From an uncultured Leptotrichia sp. (GTDB lineage Bacteria > Fusobacteriota > Fusobacteriia > Fusobacteriales > Leptotrichiaceae), in NCBI GenBank assembly GCA_937925095.1, contig CALEXX010000044.1:1-21473 (forward strand): 21,473 bases of DNA. The letters are read 5' to 3'. A program made the translations under genes and the position numbers. The notes beneath the pieces are model-generated. The model saw only the letters and a list, made by a program, of their open reading frames with translations. It did no database searches and had not been told where the DNA came from. How positions within the stretch are numbered: position 1 is the first letter of the stretch; every line of letters starts with the position of its first letter. Positions 9,701 through 16,477 of this stretch are shown here, in pieces.

Positions 9701-9919
9701 ACAGAATTTGAAATTTATGATTCAGAAGGAAATAAGAAAATTATAGACAGAATAAATATTGATGAGGAAAATAAAAAAATATATATTTTTGACTATAAGA
9801 CAGGATATGAACCGTTAGAAAATGAAACATATATTCAGCAGATTGAAAGTTACAAACAAATACTGGATAAAAAACTTAATGGAGAATATGAAATTTATAC
9901 AAAGATATTAGAAGTGTAA
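6734..9919 (+). CDS. addA: AddA-like UvrD-type ATP-dependent helicase/nuclease
   Basis: A 1061-residue superfamily-1 helicase with a C-terminal nuclease, the motor subunit of an AddAB complex. Helicase motifs: Walker A ASAGTGKT (11-18), TIDGF, DEFQD (398-402), GDEKQSIYGWRGG, SYRS, TIHKSKGLEF and VALTRAKKNL. The nuclease domain has AIHYYF (His930), Asp1005 in IIDRI, DYKTG (Asp1020, Lys1022) and Q-x3-Y (Gln1036-Tyr1040). Start: the frame is open further upstream, inside addB, but GAGG at 6721-6724 points to the ATG at 6734, nine bases away; ATG 6743 is the alternative. Walker A lies close to the N-terminus as usual. The start overlaps the addB stop by 17 bases, so the genes are probably translationally coupled. 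A RecB-type annotation is possible, but there is no RecC or RecD nearby. Confidence 0.87.
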   Translation: MEKMNRTVLKASAGTGKTYRLSLEFIANLIKGTDYRNIVVMTFTKKATAEIKERIYDFLYQIAFEKYNWQDIEKNLKEIYKLEDSQINKEKLQEIYFNIIRNKDEMRIYTIDGFTNRIFKNTIAPFFGIYNFETIDEEDEEFYGNILGKILENQEYFEKFLFLVEEKKEKKEIGVYIEFIKNILKLQNYFILFEEKTDFGEKKEDTSFVNYLEKTFEQIEAIAEIKNNGKKGEIKPVTNFINDDFHIIYKEFKNIDEMMKDKIENKREKIEIVIKNWEIFYKGEGFKIKNGRTVKGKDVEDYIERINNLKEPFMKSLSKNIFTKKVIPLHEKLTEMAEIIYSIAENEKRKSKRFTHNDVSVYTYKFIYNKELSFIQGNCVTKNFLELIGGEIDTIMIDEFQDTSVLQWKILSLLMESAKNIICVGDEKQSIYGWRGGEKELFEKLDKIIDGKVENLDKSYRSYKQVIENVNRIYEGYDKNWEYLPVKYRDDEDYQGGYFSYCLREIPDKSEVAKTYEDIVYMLKEGKIKNLGKSCIICRTNSQIEKIVKRLNEENIPYTLNSNASILDNEAVKPLYKLIKYFVFHNFIYFLEFMRSDLIGCLNDHVGYLLENKSKIEEYIRDSQNETFSEYVNRQEEITPVSLKKYEEIDKMERNNLLFSDVLYKVKELKKLAKNLNSKYEKENFSQKIIENFNVINFYSTNSDIKNIFNFFNKLKENDNLFEFISFMEEKKDKITQVSSSDVEAINLMTIHKSKGLEFDTIFYYKSKKNKNEYNDLEIYFEYDEKFTKLNKVLLTFGKYNKTFIEGDYSDIKENREYKKEMEEINADYVALTRAKKNLMLFFDTNKTVEKGLAKRLIDVYGETEGYECGEITESEKKVVDDLTGDVQQTDEKLNRIMPYFSNSKVNFPVKNSKIALKEEFKRKKGLAIHYYFEQILNNLEEDRKMAKSALLSRYGNMLGKNILTEIISRLEEFISKNKDIYDKKYKVYTEFEIYDSEGNKKIIDRINIDEENKKIYIFDYKTGYEPLENETYIQQIESYKQILDKKLNGEYEIYTKILEV

Positions 9920-9926
9920 GAAATAA

Positions 9927-9972
9927 AATAATCGTTACGAATCGGATTATGGTTCATAACGATTATTTTTTT
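9927..9972 (+). terminator. Intrinsic terminator between convergent addA and hlyIII-family gene
   Basis: Arms 9927-9941 and 9953-9967 (AATAATCGTTACGAA against TTCATAACGATTATT) pair with a single mismatch around an 11-base loop. The right arm runs into seven T (9966-9972). It begins 8 bases after the addA stop codon. An AT-rich flank on the other side (AAATAAAATA) may let it act on the opposite strand too. Confidence 0.82.
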
Positions 9973-9984
9973 GATTCTATATTT

Positions 9985-10674
9985 CTATACAAGAAGAAAT
10001 ACAGCAAAGAAATGTGCTATACTTCCCATAAGTACAAAAAGATGCCATATCATATGGTTATATTTACAGATTTTCCACATATAGAAAATAGTTCCCAATG
10101 AGTAAAGGATTCCTCCGGCAATAAGGAAAGCCAATGAAATATTACTTATGTTTGCCCGTAATTCTCCCCATGAAAACACAATCATCCAACCCATAAATAG
10201 GTAAAGCAATGTGGAGAACAGTCTGAATCTTCCAGTAAAAAAGGCTTTAAATGTTATACCAACTATACATATAATCCACTGAATCCATAATACAAGCATT
10301 CCGGTTGGAGATTTTACAACTAGAATAAGAAACGGTGTATATGTAGCAGCTATCAAAATATAAATGGCTGAGTGGTCAAGAATTTCAAAAACCATTTTTG
10401 CAGTTCCAGGCTTTAAACCATGATAGATAGATGACATAGTATAAAGTGTTATTAAACCGAGCCCAAAAATGATAAAGGAAATAATGGCTGGAATACTGTT
10501 TACCCAGCTAGCCCTTATTATGAGAAGAATAAATCCAAGGATTGAAAGTCCTGCCCCGACAGTGTGACTGACAAAGTTTGCAATTTCTTCTTCATGGGAA
10601 GTCCCTTTTTCCAGCCCCATTTCATTTTTTTGATAGCTTTTCTTTTTTAGATTTATATTATTTGAATTTTTCAT
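9985..10674 (-). CDS. Hemolysin III / PAQR-family membrane protein (YqfA/HlyIII)
   Basis: A 229-residue seven-helix membrane protein. It shows the HlyIII/PAQR signature residues: an N-terminal EEEIANFVSHTVGAGLS, then SSIYHGL, DHSAIYILIAATYTP, LFMGW, and a final HMIWHLFVLMGSIAHFF. The spaced Ser, His and Asp residues form a metal site in this superfamily. Its physiological role in bacteria is poorly known; membrane-energy or lipid-related roles are proposed, and a true hemolysin activity should not be assumed. The start at 10674 is chosen over an ATG at 10689, because AAAGGAG lies at the right distance only for the inner ATG. It follows the marR gene on the same strand after 91 bases and seems to have its own promoter. 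Confidence 0.9.
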   Translation of the reverse strand: MKNSNNINLKKKSYQKNEMGLEKGTSHEEEIANFVSHTVGAGLSILGFILLIIRASWVNSIPAIISFIIFGLGLITLYTMSSIYHGLKPGTAKMVFEILDHSAIYILIAATYTPFLILVVKSPTGMLVLWIQWIICIVGITFKAFFTGRFRLFSTLLYLFMGWMIVFSWGELRANISNISLAFLIAGGILYSLGTIFYMWKICKYNHMIWHLFVLMGSIAHFFAVFLLV

Positions 10675-10691
10675 TTTAGCTCCTTTCATCA

Positions 10692-10707
10692 GATATACAC
10701 ATATATC
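10692..10707 (-). repeat. Small palindrome in the 5' leader of the HlyIII-family gene
   Basis: GATATA (10692-10697) and TATATC (10702-10707) are reverse complements around CACA, just upstream of the AAAGGAG ribosome binding site. It could form a short hairpin or be an operator half. At this AT content it could also be chance. Confidence 0.3.
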
Positions 10708-10727
10708 CGAGCTCTTTATCTTCTAAT

Positions 10728-10756
10728 ATTTTATACCTTTTAAAAGAAAAAATCAA
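10728..10756 (-). promoter_or_regulatory. Putative promoter of the HlyIII-family gene
   Basis: On the minus strand, TTGATT (10756-10751), a 17-base spacer and TAAAAT (10733-10728) lie 54 bases before the ATG. This would allow expression independent of the upstream marR. Confidence 0.45.
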
Positions 10757-10765
10757 ATTTAAAAA

Positions 10766-11185
10766 TTAAAAGTTAAACTTTTTCAGAAGATGGTTTAAAC
10801 TGACAAGATCTTCTTTTGAAAAATTAGAAAATATCTCATTAATTTTTTCTATCTGCAAAGGTAGAATTTCAAAAATAGCATTTCTTCCTTCATCTGTCAA
10901 TTTTATGTGGGTAATACGTTTGTCAGTTTCAGATTTATTTCTACAGATAAGACCCATTTTTTCAAGCTTATTTAGTATATAGGTGATACTTCCGCTTGTA
11001 ACTAATATTTTTTCCCCTATTTTCTGGGTTGTCTGCTCACCTTTCTGAAATAATAAATCCAGTACAGAAAAATCAGTCAGATTTAATCCAAATTCTGAAA
11101 TATTTTCATTTAGAACTTTTGTGAAATAACTGTTTACCTGAGTAAGTGTAATAACGGTATCTAGAAGCTCTTTATGTTTTAGCAT
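10766..11185 (-). CDS. MarR-family transcriptional regulator
   Basis: A 139-residue winged-helix repressor of standard MarR length. The DNA-binding core spans about residues 35-100: a helix-turn-helix (TTQKIGEKILVTSGSITYIL) followed by the wing (LEKMGLICRNKSETDKRITHIKLT), including the family-typical D-K-R in the wing. The N- and C-terminal helices would form the dimer. Its promoter carries a palindrome over the -10 box, so it probably represses itself. It is divergent from the heme operon, with 238 bases between the start codons. That makes the operon a candidate target, and heme, a heme breakdown product or iron possible ligands. This last link is inference only; the HlyIII-family gene downstream may be the other target. 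Confidence 0.9.
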   Translation of the reverse strand: MLKHKELLDTVITLTQVNSYFTKVLNENISEFGLNLTDFSVLDLLFQKGEQTTQKIGEKILVTSGSITYILNKLEKMGLICRNKSETDKRITHIKLTDEGRNAIFEILPLQIEKINEIFSNFSKEDLVSLNHLLKKFNF

Positions 11186-11196
11186 TTACATCACCT

Positions 11197-11220
11197 TATT
11201 ATCTTAATTTCAAGATAATA
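11197..11220. promoter_or_regulatory. Palindromic operator, probable MarR autoregulatory site
   Basis: TATTATCTT (11197-11205) and AAGATAATA (11212-11220) are perfect reverse complements with a 6-base spacer. The site lies directly before the marR start and overlaps the last three bases of the predicted -10 box. Size and symmetry are typical of MarR operators. Confidence 0.65.
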
Positions 11221-11246
11221 TTAGCAAATTATATTTTTTTTGTCAA
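11218..11246 (-). promoter_or_regulatory. marR promoter
   Basis: On the minus strand, a consensus -35 TTGACA (11246-11241), a 17-base spacer and -10 TAATAT (11223-11218) lead into the palindromic operator and the marR gene. Confidence 0.65.
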
Positions 11247-11351
11247 ACTATTATATATGAACAAATATATTTAAAATCAGAAAAAATGGAATGTTGGGAA
11301 AGTCAAAAAATAATTTTAAAAAAAATTAATTTATTTTTATAACAGATAAAT

Positions 11352-11380
11352 TTGACTATTATAAAATTATACGATAGAAT
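11352..11380 (+). promoter_or_regulatory. Promoter of the heme operon
   Basis: TTGACT (11352-11357), a 17-base spacer and TAGAAT (11375-11380) match the sigma-70 consensus at 5 of 6 bases in each box. The predicted transcript start is about 35-40 bases before exbB. No other convincing promoter or terminator is seen through to 21315, so this may drive all ten genes. Confidence 0.65.
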
Positions 11381-11391
11381 ATTATTATTCT
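11376..11391. promoter_or_regulatory. Palindrome over the heme-operon -10 box, possible operator
   Basis: AGAATA (11376-11381) and TATTCT (11386-11391) are reverse complements around TTAT. The palindrome covers the -10 box and the likely start site, where a repressor would act. It resembles AT-rich Fur/PerR-type boxes and also partly resembles the marR palindrome. Which protein binds, if any, cannot be told from sequence. Confidence 0.35.
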
Positions 11392-11423
11392 CAAAATAAA
11401 TTACTTTGAAAGGAAAAATAAAA

Positions 11424-12128
11424 ATGATGATACACTATTTTATTGCAGGTGGAATTTTTATGTGGGGAATATTGCTGGCATCAATCTGTGGATTAGCAAT
11501 AGTCCTCGAGAAATTATGGCTTTTTTTCACAAAGGAAAAAGATTATACAAATGAGTACAGAAGACAGCTATTTAAACTACTGCTGACAAAAAGCAAGGAT
11601 GAAATAGTAAAAGTTACTGAAACAAAAAAGGATTCTGTATCGACGGTTATTACTAAAATAATGAAAAGTATAGATTTAGATTTAGACAAAATGGAAGATG
11701 TGGAAAGGGAATATATTGAGGAAATAATACGTGAAGCAGTTCTGGCTCAGACAGGGGAACTGGAAAAAGGAATGTGGCTCCTTGGAGCAGTTGTAAATAC
11801 AGCACCACAGTTGGGACTTCTTGGAACTGTTACAGGAATGATTGCTTCATTTTCTGCATTGACATCAAATAATGCCGATAGTGCAAAAGCTGTTGCCGCT
11901 GGAATATCCGAAGCACTTTATACAACTGCTTTTGGATTGATTGTAGCTATACCTTCACTAGTTTTTTATAACTATTTCAATAGAAGGATAGATGCAATAA
12001 TTCTTGAAATGGAAAGGGCGTCCCTGCATTTTCTTACTAGAATTAAAAAACATGAAATTGTATGTAAGACGGCTACGTTAGAGTGTGTTATTAAAGATAA
12101 GAATATCCCTATTTGTGAAAGGAATTAA
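11424..12128 (+). CDS. exbB: ExbB / MotA-TolQ-ExbB proton channel protein
   Basis: A 234-residue inner-membrane proton channel subunit that works with ExbD to energise TonB. TM1 is near the N-terminus (about 3-30). A cytoplasmic loop follows, then TM2 with LGLLGTVTGMIASFSAL and TM3 with AAGISEALYTTAFGLIVAI, the two most conserved ExbB/TolQ stretches. Start: ATG 11424 is chosen because GAAAGGA (11408-11413) sits ten bases upstream; a TTG at 11406 would lie inside that site. It is the first gene of the heme operon, with exbD starting three bases after its stop. The TonB partner is encoded in the same operon, so ExbB is a better call than TolQ. Confidence 0.9.
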   Translation: MMIHYFIAGGIFMWGILLASICGLAIVLEKLWLFFTKEKDYTNEYRRQLFKLLLTKSKDEIVKVTETKKDSVSTVITKIMKSIDLDLDKMEDVEREYIEEIIREAVLAQTGELEKGMWLLGAVVNTAPQLGLLGTVTGMIASFSALTSNNADSAKAVAAGISEALYTTAFGLIVAIPSLVFYNYFNRRIDAIILEMERASLHFLTRIKKHEIVCKTATLECVIKDKNIPICERN

Positions 12129-12131
12129 AAA

Positions 12132-12551
12132 ATGAAATTTGTCAACCGTAGAAATAAGCAGAATACTGAAATATCAATGTTAAATCTAATAGATGTAATA
12201 TTTATGCTACTTATATTCTTTATGATTGCCACTACATTTAATAAATATTCGCAATTTCAGCTGTCAGTGCCTAAATCTGATGCAAAATTTGATGAAAAGG
12301 AAGAAACAAGGATAGAAATAGTAGTAGATAGAAATAAGAATTATTATATAAAAATAGGAGATAATGTAAAACAGATTTCTTTGGAAAGTATTCCTGCTGA
12401 ACTGGGGAAACTGCCAAAAGAACTTTTAGGGAATATCACAGTTACTGCAGATGAGCATCTGGAATATGGAATTATAGTGGAAACAATGGCAAAGATAAGA
12501 AATAAAAATATAAAGAATATCAATCTTAATATACAAAAAAATAATAGATAA
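12132..12551 (+). CDS. exbD: ExbD / TolR biopolymer transport protein
   Basis: A 139-residue protein with one membrane helix and a periplasmic domain. The helix (about 18-37) carries the essential proton-carrying aspartate, Asp21 in NLIDVIFMLLIFF, just after the typical N-terminal charged stretch. The periplasmic part ends with the family-like ITVTADEHLEYGIIVETMAKI. The RBS GAAAGGA overlaps the end of exbB, and the genes are three bases apart, so they are clearly cotranscribed. With ExbB and TonB it passes the proton-motive force to the outer-membrane receptor downstream. Confidence 0.92.
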   Translation: MKFVNRRNKQNTEISMLNLIDVIFMLLIFFMIATTFNKYSQFQLSVPKSDAKFDEKEETRIEIVVDRNKNYYIKIGDNVKQISLESIPAELGKLPKELLGNITVTADEHLEYGIIVETMAKIRNKNIKNINLNIQKNNR

Positions 12552-12576
12552 AATACAAACAACGAAGAAAGGAGAA

Positions 12577-12604
12577 GTGTGACAAATGTATATTAATGTC
12601 ACAC
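12577..12604 (+). promoter_or_regulatory. Hairpin in the leader of the TonB-dependent receptor gene
   Basis: GTGTGACA (12577-12584) and TGTCACAC (12597-12604) form a perfect 8-bp stem, GC-richer than its surroundings, with a 12-base loop. It lies in the 66-base gap between exbD and the receptor gene, ending three bases before the receptor's RBS. It could tune translation or act as a processing site within the operon mRNA. Confidence 0.5.
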
Positions 12605-12612
12605 ATAGGTGA
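12586..12612 (+). CDS. Possible 8-residue leader peptide before the receptor gene
   Basis: ATG at 12586 opens an ORF for MYINVTHR ending with TGA at 12610-12612. It has its own strong RBS (AAAGGAG ending at 12574, 11 bases upstream). Its start codon lies in the loop of the leader hairpin, and its stop codon overlaps the AGGTGA that serves as the receptor's RBS. That layout would couple translation of the receptor to the leader. The ORF is very short and could be chance. Confidence 0.3.
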   Translation: MYINVTHR

Positions 12613-12617
12613 AACGT

Positions 12618-14687
12618 ATGTTAAAAAAAATTGCAATTTTCAGCTTGATTTTAGCTGCTTTTTCTCTATATGCAGAGGGAGAATACGAAGGAAAACTTCA
12701 GGAGACAGTTGTTACAGCAACAGGATTCAGCGATAATATCGAGAATCAGATAAAGAATATTACTGTTATTACATCTGAAGACATTCAGGAAAAGGGTTAC
12801 AACAATGTGGAAGATATCTTAAAACAAGCTCCTGGAGTAAACATAACTCAGACAGGATTTGGATCTGCTGTTGATATAAGAGGACAAGGAAGATTTGGAC
12901 TTGGAACGAGTGGAAATGTTTCTAAGGCAGTTTCTTCAGTAAAGGTTCTTATTGATGGTGATATTGCAATGGATACAATAGATGCTTCCCATGCCTATAT
13001 TCCCTTAAACACAATATCAGTTAACAATATTGAAAGAATTGAAATAATAAATGGTGGAGGAACTGTACTCTATGGAAGTGGAACTAGAGGTGGAGTAGTA
13101 AATATTATCACTAAAAATAGAACGAAAGAAGGAGCTTCAGGAAAAGCTTACTATCAGAACAGTTCTTATGGAACAAATAAGTTAGGATTAGATGCGGGAA
13201 TAAACTTTAACAATAAATTTATTATAGATTTAGGATATGAAAATACTAATGGAAAAGGTTACAGAAAAGGTGAAAAGGAATCATATGATTATTTAAAAGG
13301 TGGTTTAAAATATAATATAACTGACAACCACAGTTTAAAATTTAAAGCTGCAAGATATAATGCCGAAGAAACTTTTGCAGGAGCACTGACTGAATCACAG
13401 CTTTTAAATGACAGAAAACAGTCAGGAGATTTAAGCCACATGGAAGTTGAAAGAAAGGAATACAGTTTAGGTTATGATGCTAAAATTACCGATGCTTTTA
13501 GACTTTCGTTATTAGGTTACAGACAAAATACAGATAAATTATCACCAGGAACTCCTACAACACTGTTTAAAGATACAAAAAAAGGAATAAACTTCAAAGG
13601 AAATTATGAACTGGAAAATGGAAATATAGTTTTTGGATATAACTATATTGATCATGAAGGAAGCAGAAGACAGACTATATTCGGAACGCCTATAATAAGT
13701 GTAGATTTATCTAAAAAAACAAATTCTTTCTATCTGTTAGGACGTCATAAAATAGTTGATAAGCTAGAAGGGACAGCTGGATATAGATATGAAAGGGCAG
13801 AATATGAAACAAATAGAAAAGTTCCTGCTTCAGTGATGAGAATGGGAGGAAGAATAATTAACATACCAGCAAGAGAAACAGTAGGAACTAAAAAGGAAAG
13901 TAACAGTGCTTATGAACTAGGTCTTAATTATAAATATTCTGACACAGGAAATGTATACGTGAAATATGAAAGAGGATTTAGATCTCCAGCTGCTACAGAA
14001 TTTGTTGACTATGCGCCAGGAGCAAGAACTTATACATTAAACAATATAAAAACAGAAAAATTTGATACATATGAAGTAGGATTTAAAGATATGTTATGGA
14101 ATTCATTTGTGAGTGCAACAGCATTTTACACAAAAACAGATAATGAAATCTATTTAAATATGGACCATGGAGTTACATCAGGACCAGCTACAGCAAGATG
14201 GACTTTCCATAATTTAAAGCAAACAGAAAGAGCAGGAATAGAATTATTTGCTGAACAGTATTTTGGAAAATTAAGAGTGAATGAATCTTTCTCATATGTA
14301 AATGCTAAAATTAAAAAAGTTGGGGATGATGTATCAGCATCGACAACTCATAAATTTAAAGATGGTCAGAAAATACCGGGAGTTCCTTCAGTAAAAGCAA
14401 CATTGGGACTTGATTATGAAATAGTAGATGGATTAAAAGCAACAGCTAATTTAAATTATTATTCAAATGCTGTGGATAACTACAATAAAAAAATCCCTTC
14501 TTATTCTACTACTGATTTAGGATTGAAATATAAACATCAAAGCGGATTTGGATTAACTGCAGGAGTAAAAAATGTGTTTAATAAAAAATACAATATAAGT
14601 CAGACTACAAATACTTTTACAGGAGTTACAACTTATTTCCCAGCAGATGAAAGAACATACTTTATAGGAGCAAGTTATGAATTCTAA
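12618..14687 (+). CDS. TonB-dependent outer-membrane receptor, probably for heme
   Basis: A 689-residue outer-membrane gated channel. It has a Sec signal peptide (1-19, ending LYA), a TonB box ETVVTATG (29-36), a plug domain with VNITQTGFGSAVDIRGQG and VLYGSGTRGGVVNIITK, and a 22-strand-type beta barrel ending in the aromatic residue of ASYEF. The barrel contains GFRSP, close to the FRAP box of heme receptors, but no clear NPNL box. Fold and TonB dependence are therefore sure, while the ligand is inferred from the heme-degrading genes of the same operon; a siderophore is the alternative. Start: ATG 12618 with AGGTGA six bases upstream; an in-frame GTG at 12609 lies within that RBS. The FecCD permease gene overlaps its 3' end. 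Confidence 0.9.
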   Translation: MLKKIAIFSLILAAFSLYAEGEYEGKLQETVVTATGFSDNIENQIKNITVITSEDIQEKGYNNVEDILKQAPGVNITQTGFGSAVDIRGQGRFGLGTSGNVSKAVSSVKVLIDGDIAMDTIDASHAYIPLNTISVNNIERIEIINGGGTVLYGSGTRGGVVNIITKNRTKEGASGKAYYQNSSYGTNKLGLDAGINFNNKFIIDLGYENTNGKGYRKGEKESYDYLKGGLKYNITDNHSLKFKAARYNAEETFAGALTESQLLNDRKQSGDLSHMEVERKEYSLGYDAKITDAFRLSLLGYRQNTDKLSPGTPTTLFKDTKKGINFKGNYELENGNIVFGYNYIDHEGSRRQTIFGTPIISVDLSKKTNSFYLLGRHKIVDKLEGTAGYRYERAEYETNRKVPASVMRMGGRIINIPARETVGTKKESNSAYELGLNYKYSDTGNVYVKYERGFRSPAATEFVDYAPGARTYTLNNIKTEKFDTYEVGFKDMLWNSFVSATAFYTKTDNEIYLNMDHGVTSGPATARWTFHNLKQTERAGIELFAEQYFGKLRVNESFSYVNAKIKKVGDDVSASTTHKFKDGQKIPGVPSVKATLGLDYEIVDGLKATANLNYYSNAVDNYNKKIPSYSTTDLGLKYKHQSGFGLTAGVKNVFNKKYNISQTTNTFTGVTTYFPADERTYFIGASYEF

Positions 14688-15675
14688 TATAAATATGAGG
14701 AGAATATATTTAGCATTGTCACTGCTTCTGATTATATTCATATTTATATCACTTTCCCTTGGAGATACAAAAATATCAATAAAGGAAATAATGGCTCTTT
14801 TAACAGATAAAAATTTTATAGATGAAAGAAATATAAGAGCAATACTTTTTGATGTGAGATTACCTAGAATATTTATGGCAATTTTAATAGGAATGTTATT
14901 GGCGAGTTCGGGGACAGTCGTACAGACTGTCTTCCAGAACCCGCTGGCAGATCCTTATATAATTGGTATATCTGCAAGTGCCACTTTTGGTGCGGTAATT
15001 GCATACATACTTAATTTACCTGATGTAATGTATGGAGTTCTAGGCTTTGTAACATCGGTAGTTGTCTCCCTTATTATATTCAGGCTTTCAAAATCCAAGA
15101 CAAAAACGGATATAACAACATTGCTTATTGTGGGAATAGCTATTTCCTCATTTCTGGGAGCGTTCACTTCCTTCAGCATGTATATGATAGGACAGGATTC
15201 CTTCAGGATAGTAGCATGGATGATGGGATACATAGGAGCGGCATCATGGTTGAAAGTTTCTATTCTCATAGTTCCCCTTGTTATATCAATTATGTATTTT
15301 TATCTGAAAAGACATGAACTGGATCTTTTACTGAGTGGAGATGAGGAAGCTCATTCCTTGGGACTGAATGTAGGAAAATTAAAGAAAAATATGCTCGTTA
15401 TTTCATCACTTATTGTAGGATTTTCAGTAGCATTTACTGGAATGATAGGTTTTGTAGGTCTTATTGTTCCTCACACTATAAGACTGATAGCAAAAAGTAG
15501 TAGCAATACAAAGCTGATTCCATTATCTACATTAGGTGGAGGACTATTTTTACTTGTATGCGATACAATTGGAAGAACGGTGCTGAATCCTGTTGAAATT
15601 CCAATAGGAGTTGTAACTGCGTTTTTTGGAGCCCCTTTTTTCCTGTATCTTGCAATAAGAAGAAGAGGTGTATAA
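14677..15675 (+). CDS. FecCD-family iron/heme ABC transporter permease
   Basis: A 332-residue inner-membrane permease of the BtuC/FecCD/HmuU type, which works as a homodimer. It shows the family's hydrophobic pattern of about ten helices and diagnostic stretches: LFDVRLPRIFMAILIGMLLASSGTV near the N-terminus, QNPLADPYIIGISA, and GFVGLIVPHTIRL in the coupling region. The start overlaps the receptor stop by 11 bases and has GGAG six bases upstream (14667-14670), which indicates translational coupling. With the ATPase and lipoprotein that follow it makes a complete importer. Heme is the likely substrate by context; family membership alone would also allow siderophores or cobalamin. Confidence 0.92.
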   Translation: MNSNINMRRIYLALSLLLIIFIFISLSLGDTKISIKEIMALLTDKNFIDERNIRAILFDVRLPRIFMAILIGMLLASSGTVVQTVFQNPLADPYIIGISASATFGAVIAYILNLPDVMYGVLGFVTSVVVSLIIFRLSKSKTKTDITTLLIVGIAISSFLGAFTSFSMYMIGQDSFRIVAWMMGYIGAASWLKVSILIVPLVISIMYFYLKRHELDLLLSGDEEAHSLGLNVGKLKKNMLVISSLIVGFSVAFTGMIGFVGLIVPHTIRLIAKSSSNTKLIPLSTLGGGLFLLVCDTIGRTVLNPVEIPIGVVTAFFGAPFFLYLAIRRRGV

Positions 15676-15679
15676 AAAA

Positions 15680-16465
15680 ATGAAAAAAGATATTTCAATA
15701 GAAAATACCACTTTCAGTTATGGCTTAAGCGAGGAAAATCTACTTGACGGGATAAATTTAAATATAGAAAAAGGAAAATTTATAGGGATTTTAGGGCCTA
15801 ATGGATGTGGGAAATCAACACTTCTAAAGGTAATATTAAAATATCTGAATCCAAAAGAGGGGATTATTAAAATTGAAAATAAGGAGTTAAAGGAATATAC
15901 CCAGTCAGAGCTTGCTGAAATATTAAGCTTTGTTCCCCAGAAATCTTCCCTTACAATGCCTTTGACAGTAGAAGATGTTGTCTATATGGGAAGAGTTCCT
16001 TATATGAAAAATAAATGGACAGGATTTGACAGGGAAGACAGGGAAAAAGTAGAAAAAATAATGCAGATGCTGAAAATAGATAAATTTAAGAACCGAGTTA
16101 TTTTTTCACTGTCGGGAGGAGAATTCCAGAGGGTTCTTCTGGCAAGGGCACTTGCCCAGAATACAAATATAATGCTTCTTGATGAACCTACTTCAGCTCT
16201 TGATATGAATTATGCACTGGAAATAATGAAACTGACTTCATATTTTGTAAAAAATGAAAGTCTTACAGCAGTAATGGTGCTTCATGATCTGAATCTGGCT
16301 TCAATGTACTGCGACAGCATAATATTACTGAAGAATGGGAAAATAGCATATGAAGGCACTCCAAAGGAGCTTTTCAGGCCTGAAATTCTGGAAGAAATAT
16401 ATGGATTTAACTGTGAAGTGATAGAAAATAATGGTTTTTCTTATGTAATACCGAATAAGATTTAG
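15680..16465 (+). CDS. FecE/HmuV-type ABC transporter ATPase
   Basis: A 261-residue ATPase that powers the FecCD permease. All motifs are intact: Walker A GPNGCGKST (39-47), Q-loop Gln87, signature LSGGEFQ (144-150), Walker B IMLLDEPT (164-171) and H-loop His202. The ATG at 15680 follows the permease stop by four bases, with GAGG about 11 bases upstream. An in-frame GTG at 15668, overlapping the permease gene, is an alternative start. The binding-lipoprotein gene follows after 12 bases. Confidence 0.92.
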   Translation: MKKDISIENTTFSYGLSEENLLDGINLNIEKGKFIGILGPNGCGKSTLLKVILKYLNPKEGIIKIENKELKEYTQSELAEILSFVPQKSSLTMPLTVEDVVYMGRVPYMKNKWTGFDREDREKVEKIMQMLKIDKFKNRVIFSLSGGEFQRVLLARALAQNTNIMLLDEPTSALDMNYALEIMKLTSYFVKNESLTAVMVLHDLNLASMYCDSIILLKNGKIAYEGTPKELFRPEILEEIYGFNCEVIENNGFSYVIPNKI

Positions 16466-16477
16466 GAGGCAAAAGTA

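Noticed and set aside
9985..10674. HlyIII-family protein as a hemolysin feeding the heme operon
   Set aside because: The name is historical; the family is widespread in non-hemolytic bacteria and the gene is on the other strand with its own promoter.
11311..11328. TAATTTT-AAAA-AAAATTA inverted repeat upstream of the heme promoter
   Set aside because: Only A and T in a very AT-rich gap and not aligned with promoter boxes; likely chance.
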